Origin: Maribellus sp. YY47
Lineage (GTDB): Bacteria > Bacteroidota > Bacteroidia > Bacteroidales > Prolixibacteraceae
Assembly (NCBI RefSeq): GCF_023111095.1
Contig: NZ_JALGYW010000022.1
Location: 22,591-86,590, forward strand
Length of the DNA: 64,000 nucleotides
Direction of reading: 5' to 3'
The notes under the pieces were generated by a model. The model was not told the origin of the DNA. It saw only the letters and a program-made list of their open reading frames with translations, and did no database searches. Positions within the stretch are counted from its first letter, which is position 1, and each line of letters opens with the position of its first letter. This document shows, piece after piece, positions 25,022 to 33,940 of this stretch. Made by a program: the position numbers and the translations under genes.

Positions 25022-26500
25022 TTAATGAGGGATTGCGGGGCTTATCTGCAAACATTCATACACTTTATTCTTACTTTCCTGGTCTTCCGAAAGAATCATT
25101 AAAATATCGCCGTGTTCAATAATGGTAGCTCCGCCGGGTGTGATGTATTGATCTTGTCGTTTGATTAACGCAATAACAGAAGTGGTGGGGAAATGCAACT
25201 CCACCACTTTTTTCCCGACCGCAAAACTATCCTCCGGAATGGTAAGTTCGGTAATAATCTTTTTGGCTTGTTCCTGTAGGTAAACTTCCCAGGTAGCGTC
25301 TTTTTTGCTTTTCTGCGGCAACGCCACATTAAGCCATTTAGCCACGGTGTTTAATGTGGTTCCCTGTATCAACACCGAAGTGAGCGAAATAAAAAATACG
25401 ATATTAAAGATCATGTCTGCCTTCTCAACCCCGGCCAGCAGTGGATAGGTTGCAAATACAATGGGAACAGCTCCGCGTAATCCCACCCACGAAATATAAA
25501 ACCGACGCCGAGGTTTCATTTTAAACGGTAGTAAACTCAGAAAAACACTTAGAGGGCGGGCTACAAAAATCAGCACGATTGAAATAAGCAGGCCAATTCC
25601 GGCTACCGGCAGCAATTGTGTTGGAAATACCAGAAGTCCGAGTGTAATGAACAGTACGATCTGCATTAGCCAGGCGAGGCTGTCGAACATTTTTACGATG
25701 GTATTCTTATGAATGATGTTTTGATTGCCGATATATACCGCGCAAATGTAAATGGCAAGAAAACCGTTGCCGCCAATAAAATCAGTCGCAGCAAAAGTCA
25801 TAAACATCAGGGCGACGACAAGAATCGGGTAGAGGCCTTCGTAAATCAGCTGGATTTTATTGATGATGAATTTGGTGGATTTTGCAAAAATGAATCCGGC
25901 CAGTCCGCCGATTAACATCTGTTGCAGAAACAGCAGAACGACAGACCAAAAACCGGTTTCGGGATTTTGCACCAGGCCCAGAAAAGTAATGGTTAAAACA
26001 TAGGCCATGGGGTCGTTACTTCCACTTTCCAGTTCCAGCGTTTCTTTCAGGTTGTTTTTTAAACCCAGGTTTTTTGATCGTAGTATCGAGAATACGGCAG
26101 CAGCATCGGTCGAAGAAACGATGGCTCCCAAAAGCAAGCCTTCAAAAAGTGAAAAATCGGTAATGCCCCATACAAACAACCCGATGGAAACCGAGGTAAG
26201 TAACACTCCGAGCGACGAAAGCGAGACACCCTGCCAGAGAACCGGTTTAATTGCATTCCAGTTGGTGTCTAAGCCTCCCGAAAACAAAATAAAGTTGAGT
26301 GAGACAATACCTATAAATTGTGCGACTTTAGGATTGTCAAAATATATTCCGCCAATGCCTTCAGAGCCTGCGAGCATTCCCACCGCCAGGAACAAAAGCA
26401 AGGCAGGAACCCCGAACCGGGAAGAAGTTTTTCCAACCAAAATTCCGATAAACAGCAGCAGGGAGCCGATCAGCAGTATGTTTTCAATCGTTACATTCAT
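25022..26500 (-). CDS. NhaP2/CvrA-type K+ or Na+/H+ antiporter with RCK_C domain
   Basis: 492 aa. About twelve membrane helices form a CPA1-type exchanger domain (residues 1-385) containing ILFSGGLDTNW and the ion-binding segment SSTDAAAVFSILRS. A cytoplasmic RCK_C/TrkA_C domain follows (about residues 405-485, TTSVIALIKRQDQYITPGG and HGDILMILSE). Such proteins expel K+ or Na+ in exchange for protons across the inner membrane, gated by nucleotide or ion binding at the RCK domain. The start codon overlaps the thioesterase stop (ATGA). It is the last gene of a run that includes the glycosyltransferase and thioesterase. Confidence 0.88.
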   Translation of the reverse strand: MNVTIENILLIGSLLLFIGILVGKTSSRFGVPALLLFLAVGMLAGSEGIGGIYFDNPKVAQFIGIVSLNFILFSGGLDTNWNAIKPVLWQGVSLSSLGVLLTSVSIGLFVWGITDFSLFEGLLLGAIVSSTDAAAVFSILRSKNLGLKNNLKETLELESGSNDPMAYVLTITFLGLVQNPETGFWSVVLLFLQQMLIGGLAGFIFAKSTKFIINKIQLIYEGLYPILVVALMFMTFAATDFIGGNGFLAIYICAVYIGNQNIIHKNTIVKMFDSLAWLMQIVLFITLGLLVFPTQLLPVAGIGLLISIVLIFVARPLSVFLSLLPFKMKPRRRFYISWVGLRGAVPIVFATYPLLAGVEKADMIFNIVFFISLTSVLIQGTTLNTVAKWLNVALPQKSKKDATWEVYLQEQAKKIITELTIPEDSFAVGKKVVELHFPTTSVIALIKRQDQYITPGGATIIEHGDILMILSEDQESKNKVYECLQISPAIPH

Positions 26501-26919
26501 TCAGTTTCCAAGAAAAGAAATTTTTCAAAGTTCTTGCGAAATTTTGCAATTTTTCTTGACGGTTTTTGGGTGTCGCTGTCTATGAAAAGTACTTTTTGTT
26601 GAGCAGTACAGCAGAGTTCGTCTTTTCCGTTCAGAAAGCGGAACTTGAAGTTGGCCGAAACGTTGAACATTTCCGAAACCCAAACTTCTACCTGGACCGT
26701 GTCGCCTAAGAAAAAAGGTTTTTTATACTGAATCAGTGTTTCTGTAATAATGGGGAGAATGTTGTCTTCTGTCGAGAGATCGGCAATGCTGAGATCCATC
26801 GCTTCAATTAATTTTACCCGTGCATTTTCGAGCCATTGCACGTAAATAATGTTGTTGACATGTCCCACAAAATCGATGTGGTAAGTGTAAATGGGTTCTG
26901 TAAATGTAAGTTTTTGCAT
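26497..26919 (-). CDS. 4HBT hotdog-fold acyl-CoA thioesterase
   Basis: A 140-aa single hotdog domain. The active-site segment YHIDFVGHVNNIIYVQWLENAR matches the 4-hydroxybenzoyl-CoA thioesterase pattern (usually D-x-x-G-H-V-N-N), with the Asp and the His-Val-Asn-Asn run intact. Members hydrolyse short- or medium-chain or aryl acyl-CoA in the cytosol. The real substrate is not evident. The gene is two bases after the glycosyltransferase and overlaps the antiporter start by four. Confidence 0.85.
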   Translation of the reverse strand: MQKLTFTEPIYTYHIDFVGHVNNIIYVQWLENARVKLIEAMDLSIADLSTEDNILPIITETLIQYKKPFFLGDTVQVEVWVSEMFNVSANFKFRFLNGKDELCCTAQQKVLFIDSDTQKPSRKIAKFRKNFEKFLFLETE

Positions 26920-26921
26920 GC

Positions 26922-27962
26922 TTATTCCGGCTTAAAATTCAAACTTGAAAAAGTTTGTTTCTTTTGAATGAAAAATTTCCACATTATGCTTTGCCTGAAA
27001 ATTTCAGGATGATCGGTTAAAAGGGTATGTTGCTGAATTTCAGTTCTGCTTTTTCGAAGTTTCGCCAGGTTTTTATAAAACGTAGCGTGTGCTTTGGCTA
27101 CTGCCAGGAATGCTCTTCCTTCGAAACCCAGCAGGAATTTGGCAGCGGCAACACCGTCGAGTACCATTCGGATAAAAAGAATACGTTTGAATTTATTCTT
27201 GGGAAGATTCTTGTACAGCATGTACAGGTTGTTCCTGAAATTGAGGTATACTTTGCGTGGATCGCCGTACGATAAAGAACCGCCTCCTAAATGGAAAATG
27301 ATGCTCTTTGGTTCGTAAACGATTTTCAATCCCCGGTTTTTAAGCCTCCAGCAAAGATCGATTTCTTCCATATGTGCCCAAAAGAGCGGATCGAACCCAC
27401 CTGCTGATTTGAAAACTTCAGCTCGCACAAACATACAGGCGCCGCTGGCCCAAAAGATTTCGCCCGGAGTCTGGTACTGTCCTTCGTCTTTTTCCACTTT
27501 ATCGAGAATGCGTCCGCGGCAAAACGGATAGCCAAACTGATCGATAAAACCACCGGCAGCCCCGGCATATTCAAAATATTCGGGTTGATGGTAACTCAGT
27601 ATTTTGGGTTGAACGGCAGCCACGGTTTTGTCCGATTCAAAGTGTTGAATACAAGGCTGAATCCAGTTCTTGCTCACTTTTACGTCTGAATTTACCAGCA
27701 CGAAATAGTCGGCATCAATTTGGTCCAGCGCCACATTGTAACCTTTGGCAAAACCATAGTTGGTTTTTAGATCGAGTAGAGTAACCGACGGGAAATTCTT
27801 TTCAAGAAATGCCAGCGAGTCATCGGTCGAGCCATTGTCGGCAACAATCAAGTCAATATTGTCTCCCTTCGAATGTTCGATGAGTGACGGAAGAAAATCG
27901 GGGAACAGTTTTACCCCGTTCCAGTTTAAAATTACAATGGCAATTTTTGGGTTGCTTGTCAT
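26922..27962 (-). CDS. Family 2 glycosyltransferase
   Basis: 346 aa. A GT-A domain begins at IAIVILNWNGVKLFPDFLPSL with the nucleotide-binding ADNGSTDDS motif, then LVNSDV in place of the DxD metal site and the acceptor-side ED-like EEIDLCWRLKNRG helix. This matches the rhamnosyltransferase/WcaA-like GT2 group used in cell-surface polysaccharides. There are no membrane helices; it is probably cytoplasmic and peripheral. It starts five bases after the preceding hypothetical gene. No other polysaccharide assembly genes are nearby, so the target glycan is unknown. Confidence 0.88.
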   Translation of the reverse strand: MTSNPKIAIVILNWNGVKLFPDFLPSLIEHSKGDNIDLIVADNGSTDDSLAFLEKNFPSVTLLDLKTNYGFAKGYNVALDQIDADYFVLVNSDVKVSKNWIQPCIQHFESDKTVAAVQPKILSYHQPEYFEYAGAAGGFIDQFGYPFCRGRILDKVEKDEGQYQTPGEIFWASGACMFVRAEVFKSAGGFDPLFWAHMEEIDLCWRLKNRGLKIVYEPKSIIFHLGGGSLSYGDPRKVYLNFRNNLYMLYKNLPKNKFKRILFIRMVLDGVAAAKFLLGFEGRAFLAVAKAHATFYKNLAKLRKSRTEIQQHTLLTDHPEIFRQSIMWKFFIQKKQTFSSLNFKPE

Positions 27963-27967
27963 GTAAA

Positions 27968-28444
27968 TTAGTTCAGAAGAAGTTTTGCAATGATGGCTGC
28001 GAGATTTTCCTTTTCCAGTTTTTCCAGAATTTCGCCAATCTTTTCTGCCTTATCCGAAATTTCAGATTTAAGCAGTGTTTCAATTTCTTTAACCTGTCTG
28101 CCGGTAAGCTCGTCTTCCAGAAGTTCCCACACTTTTTGATGTTCTGAAGTATCGCCGGGAAGGCCCAACTTTTCCAGTTCCATAATGGTGGCTTCCAGGA
28201 TTTCCCTGGCCTGCATTTTTACCGGGTCTTTGTCTTTTGTTTTTCCGATGGCAGCCGTGTCGCGCAGGTTCCAGCTCGAATAATCGTACCGCAAATCACG
28301 AATCAGCTTCAGTTTGGTACTGTCTTTCCCGAAAATCCGTTCCAGAAAAATAAGTGTGTGATTTTTCCAGGCTTCGAGGTCGAATTTTGGTTCGTCGAGG
28401 CTGGCGAGTTGTTCCTTTAGCAGTGCAATTTCTTTTTCAGCCAT
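27968..28444 (-). CDS. Helical protein of unknown function
   Basis: 158 aa from the ATG at 28444 (MAEKEIALLKEQL); the frame is open to 28480, but that extension is an unlikely start. It is charged and predicted almost entirely helical, with an N-terminal coiled coil and a C-terminal KAEKIGEILEKLEKE amphipathic helix. No signal peptide, Cys cluster or known motif is visible, and I do not recognise the family. It is just ahead of the glycosyltransferase (five bases) and so likely belongs to the same transcript. Confidence 0.65.
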   Translation of the reverse strand: MAEKEIALLKEQLASLDEPKFDLEAWKNHTLIFLERIFGKDSTKLKLIRDLRYDYSSWNLRDTAAIGKTKDKDPVKMQAREILEATIMELEKLGLPGDTSEHQKVWELLEDELTGRQVKEIETLLKSEISDKAEKIGEILEKLEKENLAAIIAKLLLN

Positions 28445-28504
28445 GGCAATATTTTTTTGCAAAATAAGACAAAAGTGCATAATTTAATGTGCAATTGCCG
28501 ATGA

Positions 28505-28528
28505 AAATGCATAAATGGATATGCATTT
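28505..28528. repeat. Inverted repeat upstream of the helical-protein operon
   Basis: AAATGCAT and ATGCATTT form a perfect 8-bp inverted repeat around an eight-base spacer. It sits in the 113-bp gap between the monophosphatase stop and the next start, 60-85 bases ahead of that start. It could be an operator or the stem of a weak terminator. Confidence 0.35.
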
Positions 28529-28557
28529 AAAGACTCTTCAAAGCTTTTTGCAATGAA

Positions 28558-29355
28558 TTATTTCTTTCCTAAATACTTGTTGATGACGCCGTAAAACTGG
28601 TCGAAGAAACTGCTGCTTGCTGAAATTATTTGTCCTCCGAAAAGCCAGTTATCGCCACCATTAAAGTCGGTGACTTTTCCGCCTGCCTGTTGAAGGATAA
28701 AAACTCCGGCCGCCACATCCCAGGCGTGGAGGGCATGTTCGTAAAAGGCATCGAAACGACCCGAGGCCACGTAACAAAGATCAACAGCTGCCGATCCAAA
28801 CCTGCGCAGGCCAAGAGTATTTTTCATCAGGTATTTCATGGCGCTGATGTAGTCGTCCACGCGGTCGAAATCGTAATACGGGAAACCGGTTCCGATCAGC
28901 GTTTCTTCGATTTTTGAACGGCTGGCGGTTCTAATTTCCTTTTCGTTGCAATACGCCGGACTGTCTTTCCACGCGTAAAACATTTCGTTGGCGCCAATTT
29001 CGTATACCACGCCGAGCACCATTTCCCCGTCTTCAGCTAAACCAATGCTTACTGAATGTGGTGCAAGCCCAAAAAGATAGTTGGTGGTTCCGTCGAGCGG
29101 ATCCACAAACCAGGTGTATTTCTCGTTGTTTGATTCGGCAGTTCCTTCTTCGGCTACAAAGCCTGAATCGGGAATCAACGTTTTTAAGGCTGAAACAATG
29201 CGTTGTTCGGCAGTTTTGTCAACATAGGTAACCAGACTGGCAACACTCTTTATTTCGATATTTTCAGCGGATAGTTTTTTCTGTTCGGTGCGGATAAAAT
29301 CTCCCACTTCACGGGCAATGTCCTGCACCTGAAAACAAAGTTGTTTGTAATTCAT
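28558..29355 (-). CDS. Inositol monophosphatase family protein
   Basis: 265 aa with the whole IMPase signature: the metal-site EEGTAES helix, then VDPLDGTTNYLFG, and at the C-terminus HAWDVAAGVFILQQAGG. These hydrolases act on inositol-1-phosphate, related sugar phosphates or adenosine 3',5'-bisphosphate with Mg. It lies 32 bp behind mtaB in the same direction and is probably co-transcribed. Substrate choice cannot be made by eye. Confidence 0.93.
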   Translation of the reverse strand: MNYKQLCFQVQDIAREVGDFIRTEQKKLSAENIEIKSVASLVTYVDKTAEQRIVSALKTLIPDSGFVAEEGTAESNNEKYTWFVDPLDGTTNYLFGLAPHSVSIGLAEDGEMVLGVVYEIGANEMFYAWKDSPAYCNEKEIRTASRSKIEETLIGTGFPYYDFDRVDDYISAMKYLMKNTLGLRRFGSAAVDLCYVASGRFDAFYEHALHAWDVAAGVFILQQAGGKVTDFNGGDNWLFGGQIISASSSFFDQFYGVINKYLGKK

Positions 29356-29387
29356 AGTTGCGAAGTTTGGAGTAAAAATACTGTTTT

Positions 29388-30692
29388 TTAAACCATGAGG
29401 TCCACGGCAACGTGCCCGTTTGGCAGAATTGACTTTAATTTTACCGGATGCAGCTGGTTTACCAGGTTTTCGTTGTAAGGAATTTCTACCTTAATGTAAT
29501 TCTCGGTAAAACCATTCATGCAGTCGTGGCTTTTTTTGTCTTCAAAAAGCACGGTTTGCTCGGCTCCCAGGTGTTGTTCGTAAAAAGCCCGAAGTTTTTT
29601 CTCCGAAAGATTGATGTACATCTGCGTACGTCGTTTCCGGTCTTCCACTTCTACTTTCCACGGAATTTTCAAGGCCTGTGTGCCGCTTCGTTCCGAATAG
29701 GTAAAAGCATGAAGTTGCGATATTTCGAGGCTGTTCAGAAAATCGTACGATTCCTGGAAATAGGATTCTGTTTCGCCGTTGGTCCCGGCAATCACATCCA
29801 CTCCAATGAACGCATGCGGCACAATCTCGCGGATTCGTTCCACTCTTCTGCGGTACAATTCAGTCGAATACTTACGCTTCATCAGCGAAAGAATCTCGTC
29901 GGAACCCGATTGCAACGGAAGGTGAAAATGTGGCATAATCACTTTCGATCCGGCCACCAGTTCGATGATCTCGTCCTTCAGCAAATTGGGTTCAATCGAC
30001 CCAAGACGCAAACGGTTCAATCCGTCTACTTTTTCTAGCGCTTTCAGCAAATCCCGGAAATTTTCGCCTGTTGATTTGCCAAAGTCTCCAATGTTTACAC
30101 CTGTTAAAATGATTTCCTTAAAGCCTTTGTCAACCGCTTTTTGTGCTTCGGCAACCGTATTTTCGATGGTGTCGTTGCGGCTTCGTCCCCGGGCAAAAGG
30201 AATGGTACAGAAAGAACAGTAGTAATCACATCCGTCCTGAACTTTGAGGAAACTGCGTGTGCGGTCGCCCCACGAAAAAGCGCGGTGGTAACTTTTGATA
30301 TTGGCCAAACGCGTGGTTTGTACCTGCGTGGTCTCTTTCTTTTGTAAATCACCCAGGTAAGCCGGAATATGAAACTTTTCCTGCGTACCAAGCACCAGGT
30401 CAACGCCTTCAATATGGCCTACTTCTTCGGGTTTGAGCTGCGAATAACAACCCACCACAATTACCATTGCGTTAGGATTTTTGCGCACTGCACGCCGGAT
30501 AATGTTACGGCTTTCCTTGTCGCCCTGGTTGGTAACCGAGCAAGTGTTGATCACATAAACATCGGCTTCTTCTTCAAACTCCACACGATCAAACCCCACC
30601 TCTTTAAAAGAGGCAGCGATAGTTGAGGTTTCTGAAAAGTTCAGTTTACATCCCAGTGTATAAAAAGCAGCTTTCTTCCCTTTGTAGTCCAT
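29388..30692 (-). CDS. mtaB: tRNA t6A37 methylthiotransferase MtaB
   Basis: 434 aa, radical-SAM methylthiotransferase. It has an N-terminal UPF0004 domain with GCKLNFSET and later Cys residues for the second cluster. The radical-SAM motif is C-x3-C-x2-C in GCDYYCSFCTIPFARGRSR, and a C-terminal TRAM domain follows. It adds a methylthio group to N6-threonylcarbamoyl-adenosine at position 37 of ANN-decoding tRNAs. Homology to the MtaB rather than MiaB subgroup is judged from the GCKLN start. A clear promoter lies 31-59 bp upstream. Confidence 0.93.
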   Translation of the reverse strand: MDYKGKKAAFYTLGCKLNFSETSTIAASFKEVGFDRVEFEEEADVYVINTCSVTNQGDKESRNIIRRAVRKNPNAMVIVVGCYSQLKPEEVGHIEGVDLVLGTQEKFHIPAYLGDLQKKETTQVQTTRLANIKSYHRAFSWGDRTRSFLKVQDGCDYYCSFCTIPFARGRSRNDTIENTVAEAQKAVDKGFKEIILTGVNIGDFGKSTGENFRDLLKALEKVDGLNRLRLGSIEPNLLKDEIIELVAGSKVIMPHFHLPLQSGSDEILSLMKRKYSTELYRRRVERIREIVPHAFIGVDVIAGTNGETESYFQESYDFLNSLEISQLHAFTYSERSGTQALKIPWKVEVEDRKRRTQMYINLSEKKLRAFYEQHLGAEQTVLFEDKKSHDCMNGFTENYIKVEIPYNENLVNQLHPVKLKSILPNGHVAVDLMV

Positions 30693-30722
30693 CTCTAATT
30701 TTGAATCTTTCTAAACAGGCTG

Positions 30723-30751
30723 CAAAGGTAGAAAAAAGAATGGATTTGCAA
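30723..30751 (-). promoter_or_regulatory. Promoter of mtaB
   Basis: TACCTTTG (30723-30730, minus strand) is an exact TANNTTTG -7 box, with TTG (30749-30751) 18 bases upstream as the -33 core. The predicted start is about 25 bp before the mtaB ATG. Confidence 0.6.
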
Positions 30752-30780
30752 GTTGAGTGTGATTCAGTGTTTTGGAAGAT

Positions 30781-30809
30781 AAAAGCCCGGAGACATGGAA
30801 GTCTCCGGG
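30781..30809 (-). terminator. Intrinsic terminator after phoH
   Basis: On the minus strand CCCGGAGAC and GTCTCCGGG make a perfect 9-bp GC-rich stem with a six-base loop, followed by CTTTT. Confidence 0.85.
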
Positions 30810-30818
30810 GATATTTTA

Positions 30819-32153
30819 TTAAAGCAGCGTTGCTGCGAGTTCGGCCAGGTAGCTGCGTTCGCCTTTCAACAGGTTGATGTGGGCAAACAGTTCCTGGTTG
30901 CGCATACGGTCGGTCATGTAAGCCAATCCGTTTGATTTCATATCCAGATAAGGCGAGTCGATCTGCTGAAGGTCGCCTGTAAACACCATTTTGGTTCCTT
31001 CTCCGGCACGGGTGATAATGGTTTTTATTTCGTGCGGAGTCAGGTTCTGTGCTTCGTCGATGATGAAAAAAGCATTTGATAAACTACGCCCGCGAATGTA
31101 GGCCAGCGGAGTGATGTTCAGCTTTTCTTCCTTCACCATTTCCTCGATCAGCTGGTATTCGTTGCTTCGCGGGTTAAACGTATGCTTGATTACGGCCAGG
31201 TTGTCGAACAGCGGTTGCATGTACGGACTGATCTTATCGGACGCATCGCCTGGCAAATAACCGAGGTCGCGGTTGCTGAGTGCCACAATCGGGCGGGCCA
31301 GCAAAATTTGCTCGTATTGGCGGTGTTGCTCTATGGCAGCTGCCAGCGCCAGCAGGGTTTTTCCAGTTCCGGCTTTCCCGGTGAGCGCCATTAGCCTGAT
31401 TTCCGGATCCATCAGCATGTTTAAGCTAAAGGTTTGCTCGGCGTTTCGTGGTTTGATTCCGTAAGCCGAATTTTTTTCCACCCGGTAAATTCGCTCCGAT
31501 TTGTTGTCGTAACGAGCCAGTGCGCTCGAAGAGCTTCCTCGGAAAATAAAGCATTCATTAGCTTCCGGCTTAAAGTCTTTCTTCACTTCGTCTTTGGCGA
31601 AACTTCCTTGGTTGTACAACTTGTCGATCAGTGAATCGTCGAAATTATCAAAGGTAGTAACGGTTTTGTCCAAGATGTGCTCGTCGGTGACCTGGTCGGT
31701 TTTGTAATCTTCGGCCTGGATTCCCAGCGATTTGGCTTTCATCCTCAGGTTGATGTCCTTGGTGATAAGAATCGATTTGCGTTTAGGGTACGATTTCGAA
31801 ATGTAATCGGCGATGGCAAGAATTCGGTGGTCAGGGATGTCTTCTTTGAAAGAAGCTTTTAGTTCATCTGAAAAGGGTTTTCCTGTTTCAATTCTCAGCT
31901 TGCCTTTTCCCTGTCCCAGCGATTTGCCGCCGTTAAATAGTTCATCTCCTACAATTTCATCCAACAGGCGGGTGAATTCACGAGCCTGAAAGTTGATGAG
32001 ATCATTGCCGCGCTTAAATTTGTCCAGCTCCTCTAATACAGTGATCGGAAGGATAACGTCGTTATCCTGGAACTGGTAAATACAGGTGTAATCGTGTAAA
32101 ATTACGTTCGTATCCAGAACGAAAATTTTACTCTTTGCAGTTTTACTAAGCAT
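30819..32153 (-). CDS. PhoH-family ATPase with N-terminal PIN domain
   Basis: 444 aa. Residues 8-150 form a PIN ribonuclease-like domain (IFVLDTNVILHDY, ITVLEELDKFK, SILITKDINLRMKAK, with acidic metal ligands). Residues 235-440 are a PhoH ATPase with Walker A GKAGTGKT and Walker B FFIIDEAQN. PhoH2-type PIN-PhoH proteins unwind and cleave RNA in an ATP-dependent way. It is a single gene with its own terminator, divergent from folC. The name PhoH2/YlaK-like is suitable; there is no toxin-antitoxin partner upstream. Confidence 0.92.
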   Translation of the reverse strand: MLSKTAKSKIFVLDTNVILHDYTCIYQFQDNDVILPITVLEELDKFKRGNDLINFQAREFTRLLDEIVGDELFNGGKSLGQGKGKLRIETGKPFSDELKASFKEDIPDHRILAIADYISKSYPKRKSILITKDINLRMKAKSLGIQAEDYKTDQVTDEHILDKTVTTFDNFDDSLIDKLYNQGSFAKDEVKKDFKPEANECFIFRGSSSSALARYDNKSERIYRVEKNSAYGIKPRNAEQTFSLNMLMDPEIRLMALTGKAGTGKTLLALAAAIEQHRQYEQILLARPIVALSNRDLGYLPGDASDKISPYMQPLFDNLAVIKHTFNPRSNEYQLIEEMVKEEKLNITPLAYIRGRSLSNAFFIIDEAQNLTPHEIKTIITRAGEGTKMVFTGDLQQIDSPYLDMKSNGLAYMTDRMRNQELFAHINLLKGERSYLAELAATLL

Positions 32154-32251
32154 ATCAAATTGAATTTCTTAAATGTAGATAAATTGACGGGATAACCGGG
32201 AGAATGCCTTAAAATTTAATAAACTTGCACCCGTTAATAAAATAGATTGAC

Positions 32252-33547
32252 GTGAACTACAGCGATACACTTGATTATCTTTTTACCCGCCTGCCCATGT
32301 TTCAACGCATGGGACCTGCGGCGTATAAAAATACCCTGGCCAACACTTTACTGCTCGACGAATATTATGCGCATCCGCACCGCTCGTTTAAAACCATACA
32401 TGTAGCGGGCACAAATGGCAAGGGTTCCGTTTCGCACATGCTGGCTACCGTTTTACAAGCTGCCGGGTATAAAATCGGTTTATACACCTCTCCGCACTTA
32501 AAGGATTTTCGGGAACGCATCCGGATCGACGGCAAAATGATCGGAGAGGAGGAGGTGGTGAACTGGGTGGAAAAATACCGTACTAACAACGAGTTGTGGA
32601 AAATAGAACCTTCTTTTTTCGAGTTGACCGTTGCCATGGCATTCGACTATTTTGCCCAGCAAAAAGTAGATGTGGCGGTTATTGAAGTGGGATTGGGCGG
32701 AAGGCTTGATTCGACGAATATTATTATGCCTGAAGTGGGTATTATTACCAACATCGGATTCGATCATACCAACCTGTTGGGCGAAACGCTTGAACTTATC
32801 GCGGGAGAAAAAGCGGGAATCATCAAAAAGAATATTCCGGTTGTGATTGGCGAAACGCAGGAGGAAACAAAAGCAGTGTTTCTGAATAAAGTCCGGGAAG
32901 TGAACGCACCTATTTATTTTGCTGATCAGGAATATAAGGTGGCTTATGCGACCCGGGGAGTAGACGGCATGCAAAACCTGCAGGTGGACAAAAACAACGA
33001 GCCTTTTTATCGTGATCTGAAACTTGATCTGCTCGGATTGTATCAGCATAAAAATCTTCCAACTGTTTTAAAGGCTGTAGACATTTTAAACGACCGTGGA
33101 TTTAAAATTGCTGAACAGGATTTAAGAACCGGTCTGAAACAGGTGAAAGAGGCAAGCGGATTACAGGGACGATGGCAGATTATTGGAGCTAATCCGATGG
33201 TGGTTTGTGATACCGGCCACAATTCTGACGGAATAAAAGAGGTGGTGGAACAGATTAATTTTACTCCACATAAAAAATTGCACTTTGTTTTTGGTACGGT
33301 CGGCGACAAAAATCCGGACAAAGTTTTGGGGCTTTTACCCAAAAATGCAAGCTATTATTTTGTAAAAGCAAATATTGAGCGGGCGCTGGATGCGGAGGTG
33401 TTGAAACAGCACGCAGCCGGTTTCGGGCTGATAGGAGATACATATAGTTCTGTGAATGAGGGCTTCAAAAAAGCGCTGGAAAATGCCGGAGAAAAAGACC
33501 TCGTTTTTGTTGGGGGCAGCACCTTTGTGGTCGCTGAAATTATCTGA
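32252..33547 (+). CDS. folC: Folylpolyglutamate/dihydrofolate synthase
   Basis: 431 aa, Mur-ligase fold. The N-terminal segment GPAAYKNTLANTLLLDEYY is followed by the P-loop HVAGTNGKGSVSHML, the EVGLGGRLDSTN metal segment, and a C-terminal domain with VCDTGHNSDGIKEV and FGTVGDKNPDKVLG. It adds glutamate to dihydropteroate and/or tetrahydrofolates in the cytosol. The start is GTG at 32252, which keeps the usual N-terminal YSDTLDYLFTRLPMFQRMG; no earlier in-frame ATG exists. Divergent from the phoH gene. Confidence 0.95.
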   Translation: MNYSDTLDYLFTRLPMFQRMGPAAYKNTLANTLLLDEYYAHPHRSFKTIHVAGTNGKGSVSHMLATVLQAAGYKIGLYTSPHLKDFRERIRIDGKMIGEEEVVNWVEKYRTNNELWKIEPSFFELTVAMAFDYFAQQKVDVAVIEVGLGGRLDSTNIIMPEVGIITNIGFDHTNLLGETLELIAGEKAGIIKKNIPVVIGETQEETKAVFLNKVREVNAPIYFADQEYKVAYATRGVDGMQNLQVDKNNEPFYRDLKLDLLGLYQHKNLPTVLKAVDILNDRGFKIAEQDLRTGLKQVKEASGLQGRWQIIGANPMVVCDTGHNSDGIKEVVEQINFTPHKKLHFVFGTVGDKNPDKVLGLLPKNASYYFVKANIERALDAEVLKQHAAGFGLIGDTYSSVNEGFKKALENAGEKDLVFVGGSTFVVAEII

Positions 33548-33565
33548 AGATTTTTTTGAGATTTC

Positions 33566-33596
33566 TTTGCAGAACTAAAAATAGCTTCTATATTTG
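33566..33596 (+). promoter_or_regulatory. Consensus Bacteroidota promoter of the tRNA-Val pair
   Basis: TTTG at 33566-33569 and TATATTTG at 33589-33596 are separated by exactly 19 bases, a perfect fit to TTTG-N19-TANNTTTG. The predicted transcription start is about 45 bp before the first tRNA. This is the best promoter in the window. Confidence 0.85.
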
Positions 33597-33647
33597 CAGC
33601 GCCTTTCTGAAAAGGAGGGCGCGTTCAGAAACAAGAAAACGATTTTC

Positions 33648-33722
33648 GGGCGATTAGCTCAGTTGGTTCAGAGCATCTGGTTTACACCCAGAGGGTCGGC
33701 GGTTCGAATCCGTCATCGCCCA
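33648..33722 (+). tRNA. tRNA-Val (anticodon TAC), copy 1
   Basis: A 75-base cloverleaf: acceptor GGGCGAT/ATCGCCC, D arm GCTC/GAGC, anticodon stem TCTGG/CCAGA with loop TTTACAC (anticodon TAC, reads GUA), variable region GGGTC, T arm GGCGG-TTCGAAT-CCGTC (one wobble pair). The CCA end is not encoded. It is driven by the consensus promoter upstream. Confidence 0.97.
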
Positions 33723-33724
33723 CA

Positions 33725-33762
33725 AAAAAGGTTGATCCGTTTTATGACGGACGGCCTTTTTT
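33725..33762 (+). terminator. Intrinsic terminator between the tRNA copies
   Basis: GGTTGATCCG and CGGACGGCC pair with wobbles around an eight-base loop, flanked by an A run before and a T run after. If fully efficient it would stop transcription before copy 2, which has no clear promoter of its own. Confidence 0.65.
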
Positions 33763-33818
33763 GGTTTAACTGTCCTTTCGGTAAGGAAGGAGACGTTCAG
33801 CAATAGAGAATAATTTTC

Positions 33819-33893
33819 GGGCGATTAGCTCAGTTGGTTCAGAGCATCTGGTTTACACCCAGAGGGTCGGCGGTTCGAATCCGTCATCGCCCA
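33819..33893 (+). tRNA. tRNA-Val (anticodon TAC), copy 2
   Basis: Identical in all 75 bases to copy 1, starting 171 bp later. No TTTG-N19-TANNTTTG promoter is visible between the copies, so it depends on read-through of the intervening hairpin or on processing of a joint transcript. Confidence 0.97.
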
Positions 33894-33901
33894 CAAAAAA
33901 A

Positions 33902-33940
33902 GGTCGATTTGTCGAATGACAGTCGGCCTTTTTCCTTTTT
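33902..33940 (+). terminator. Intrinsic terminator after the second tRNA-Val
   Basis: GGTCGATTTGTC and GACAGTCGGCC pair with one bulge around a GAAT loop and are followed by two T runs. Confidence 0.75.
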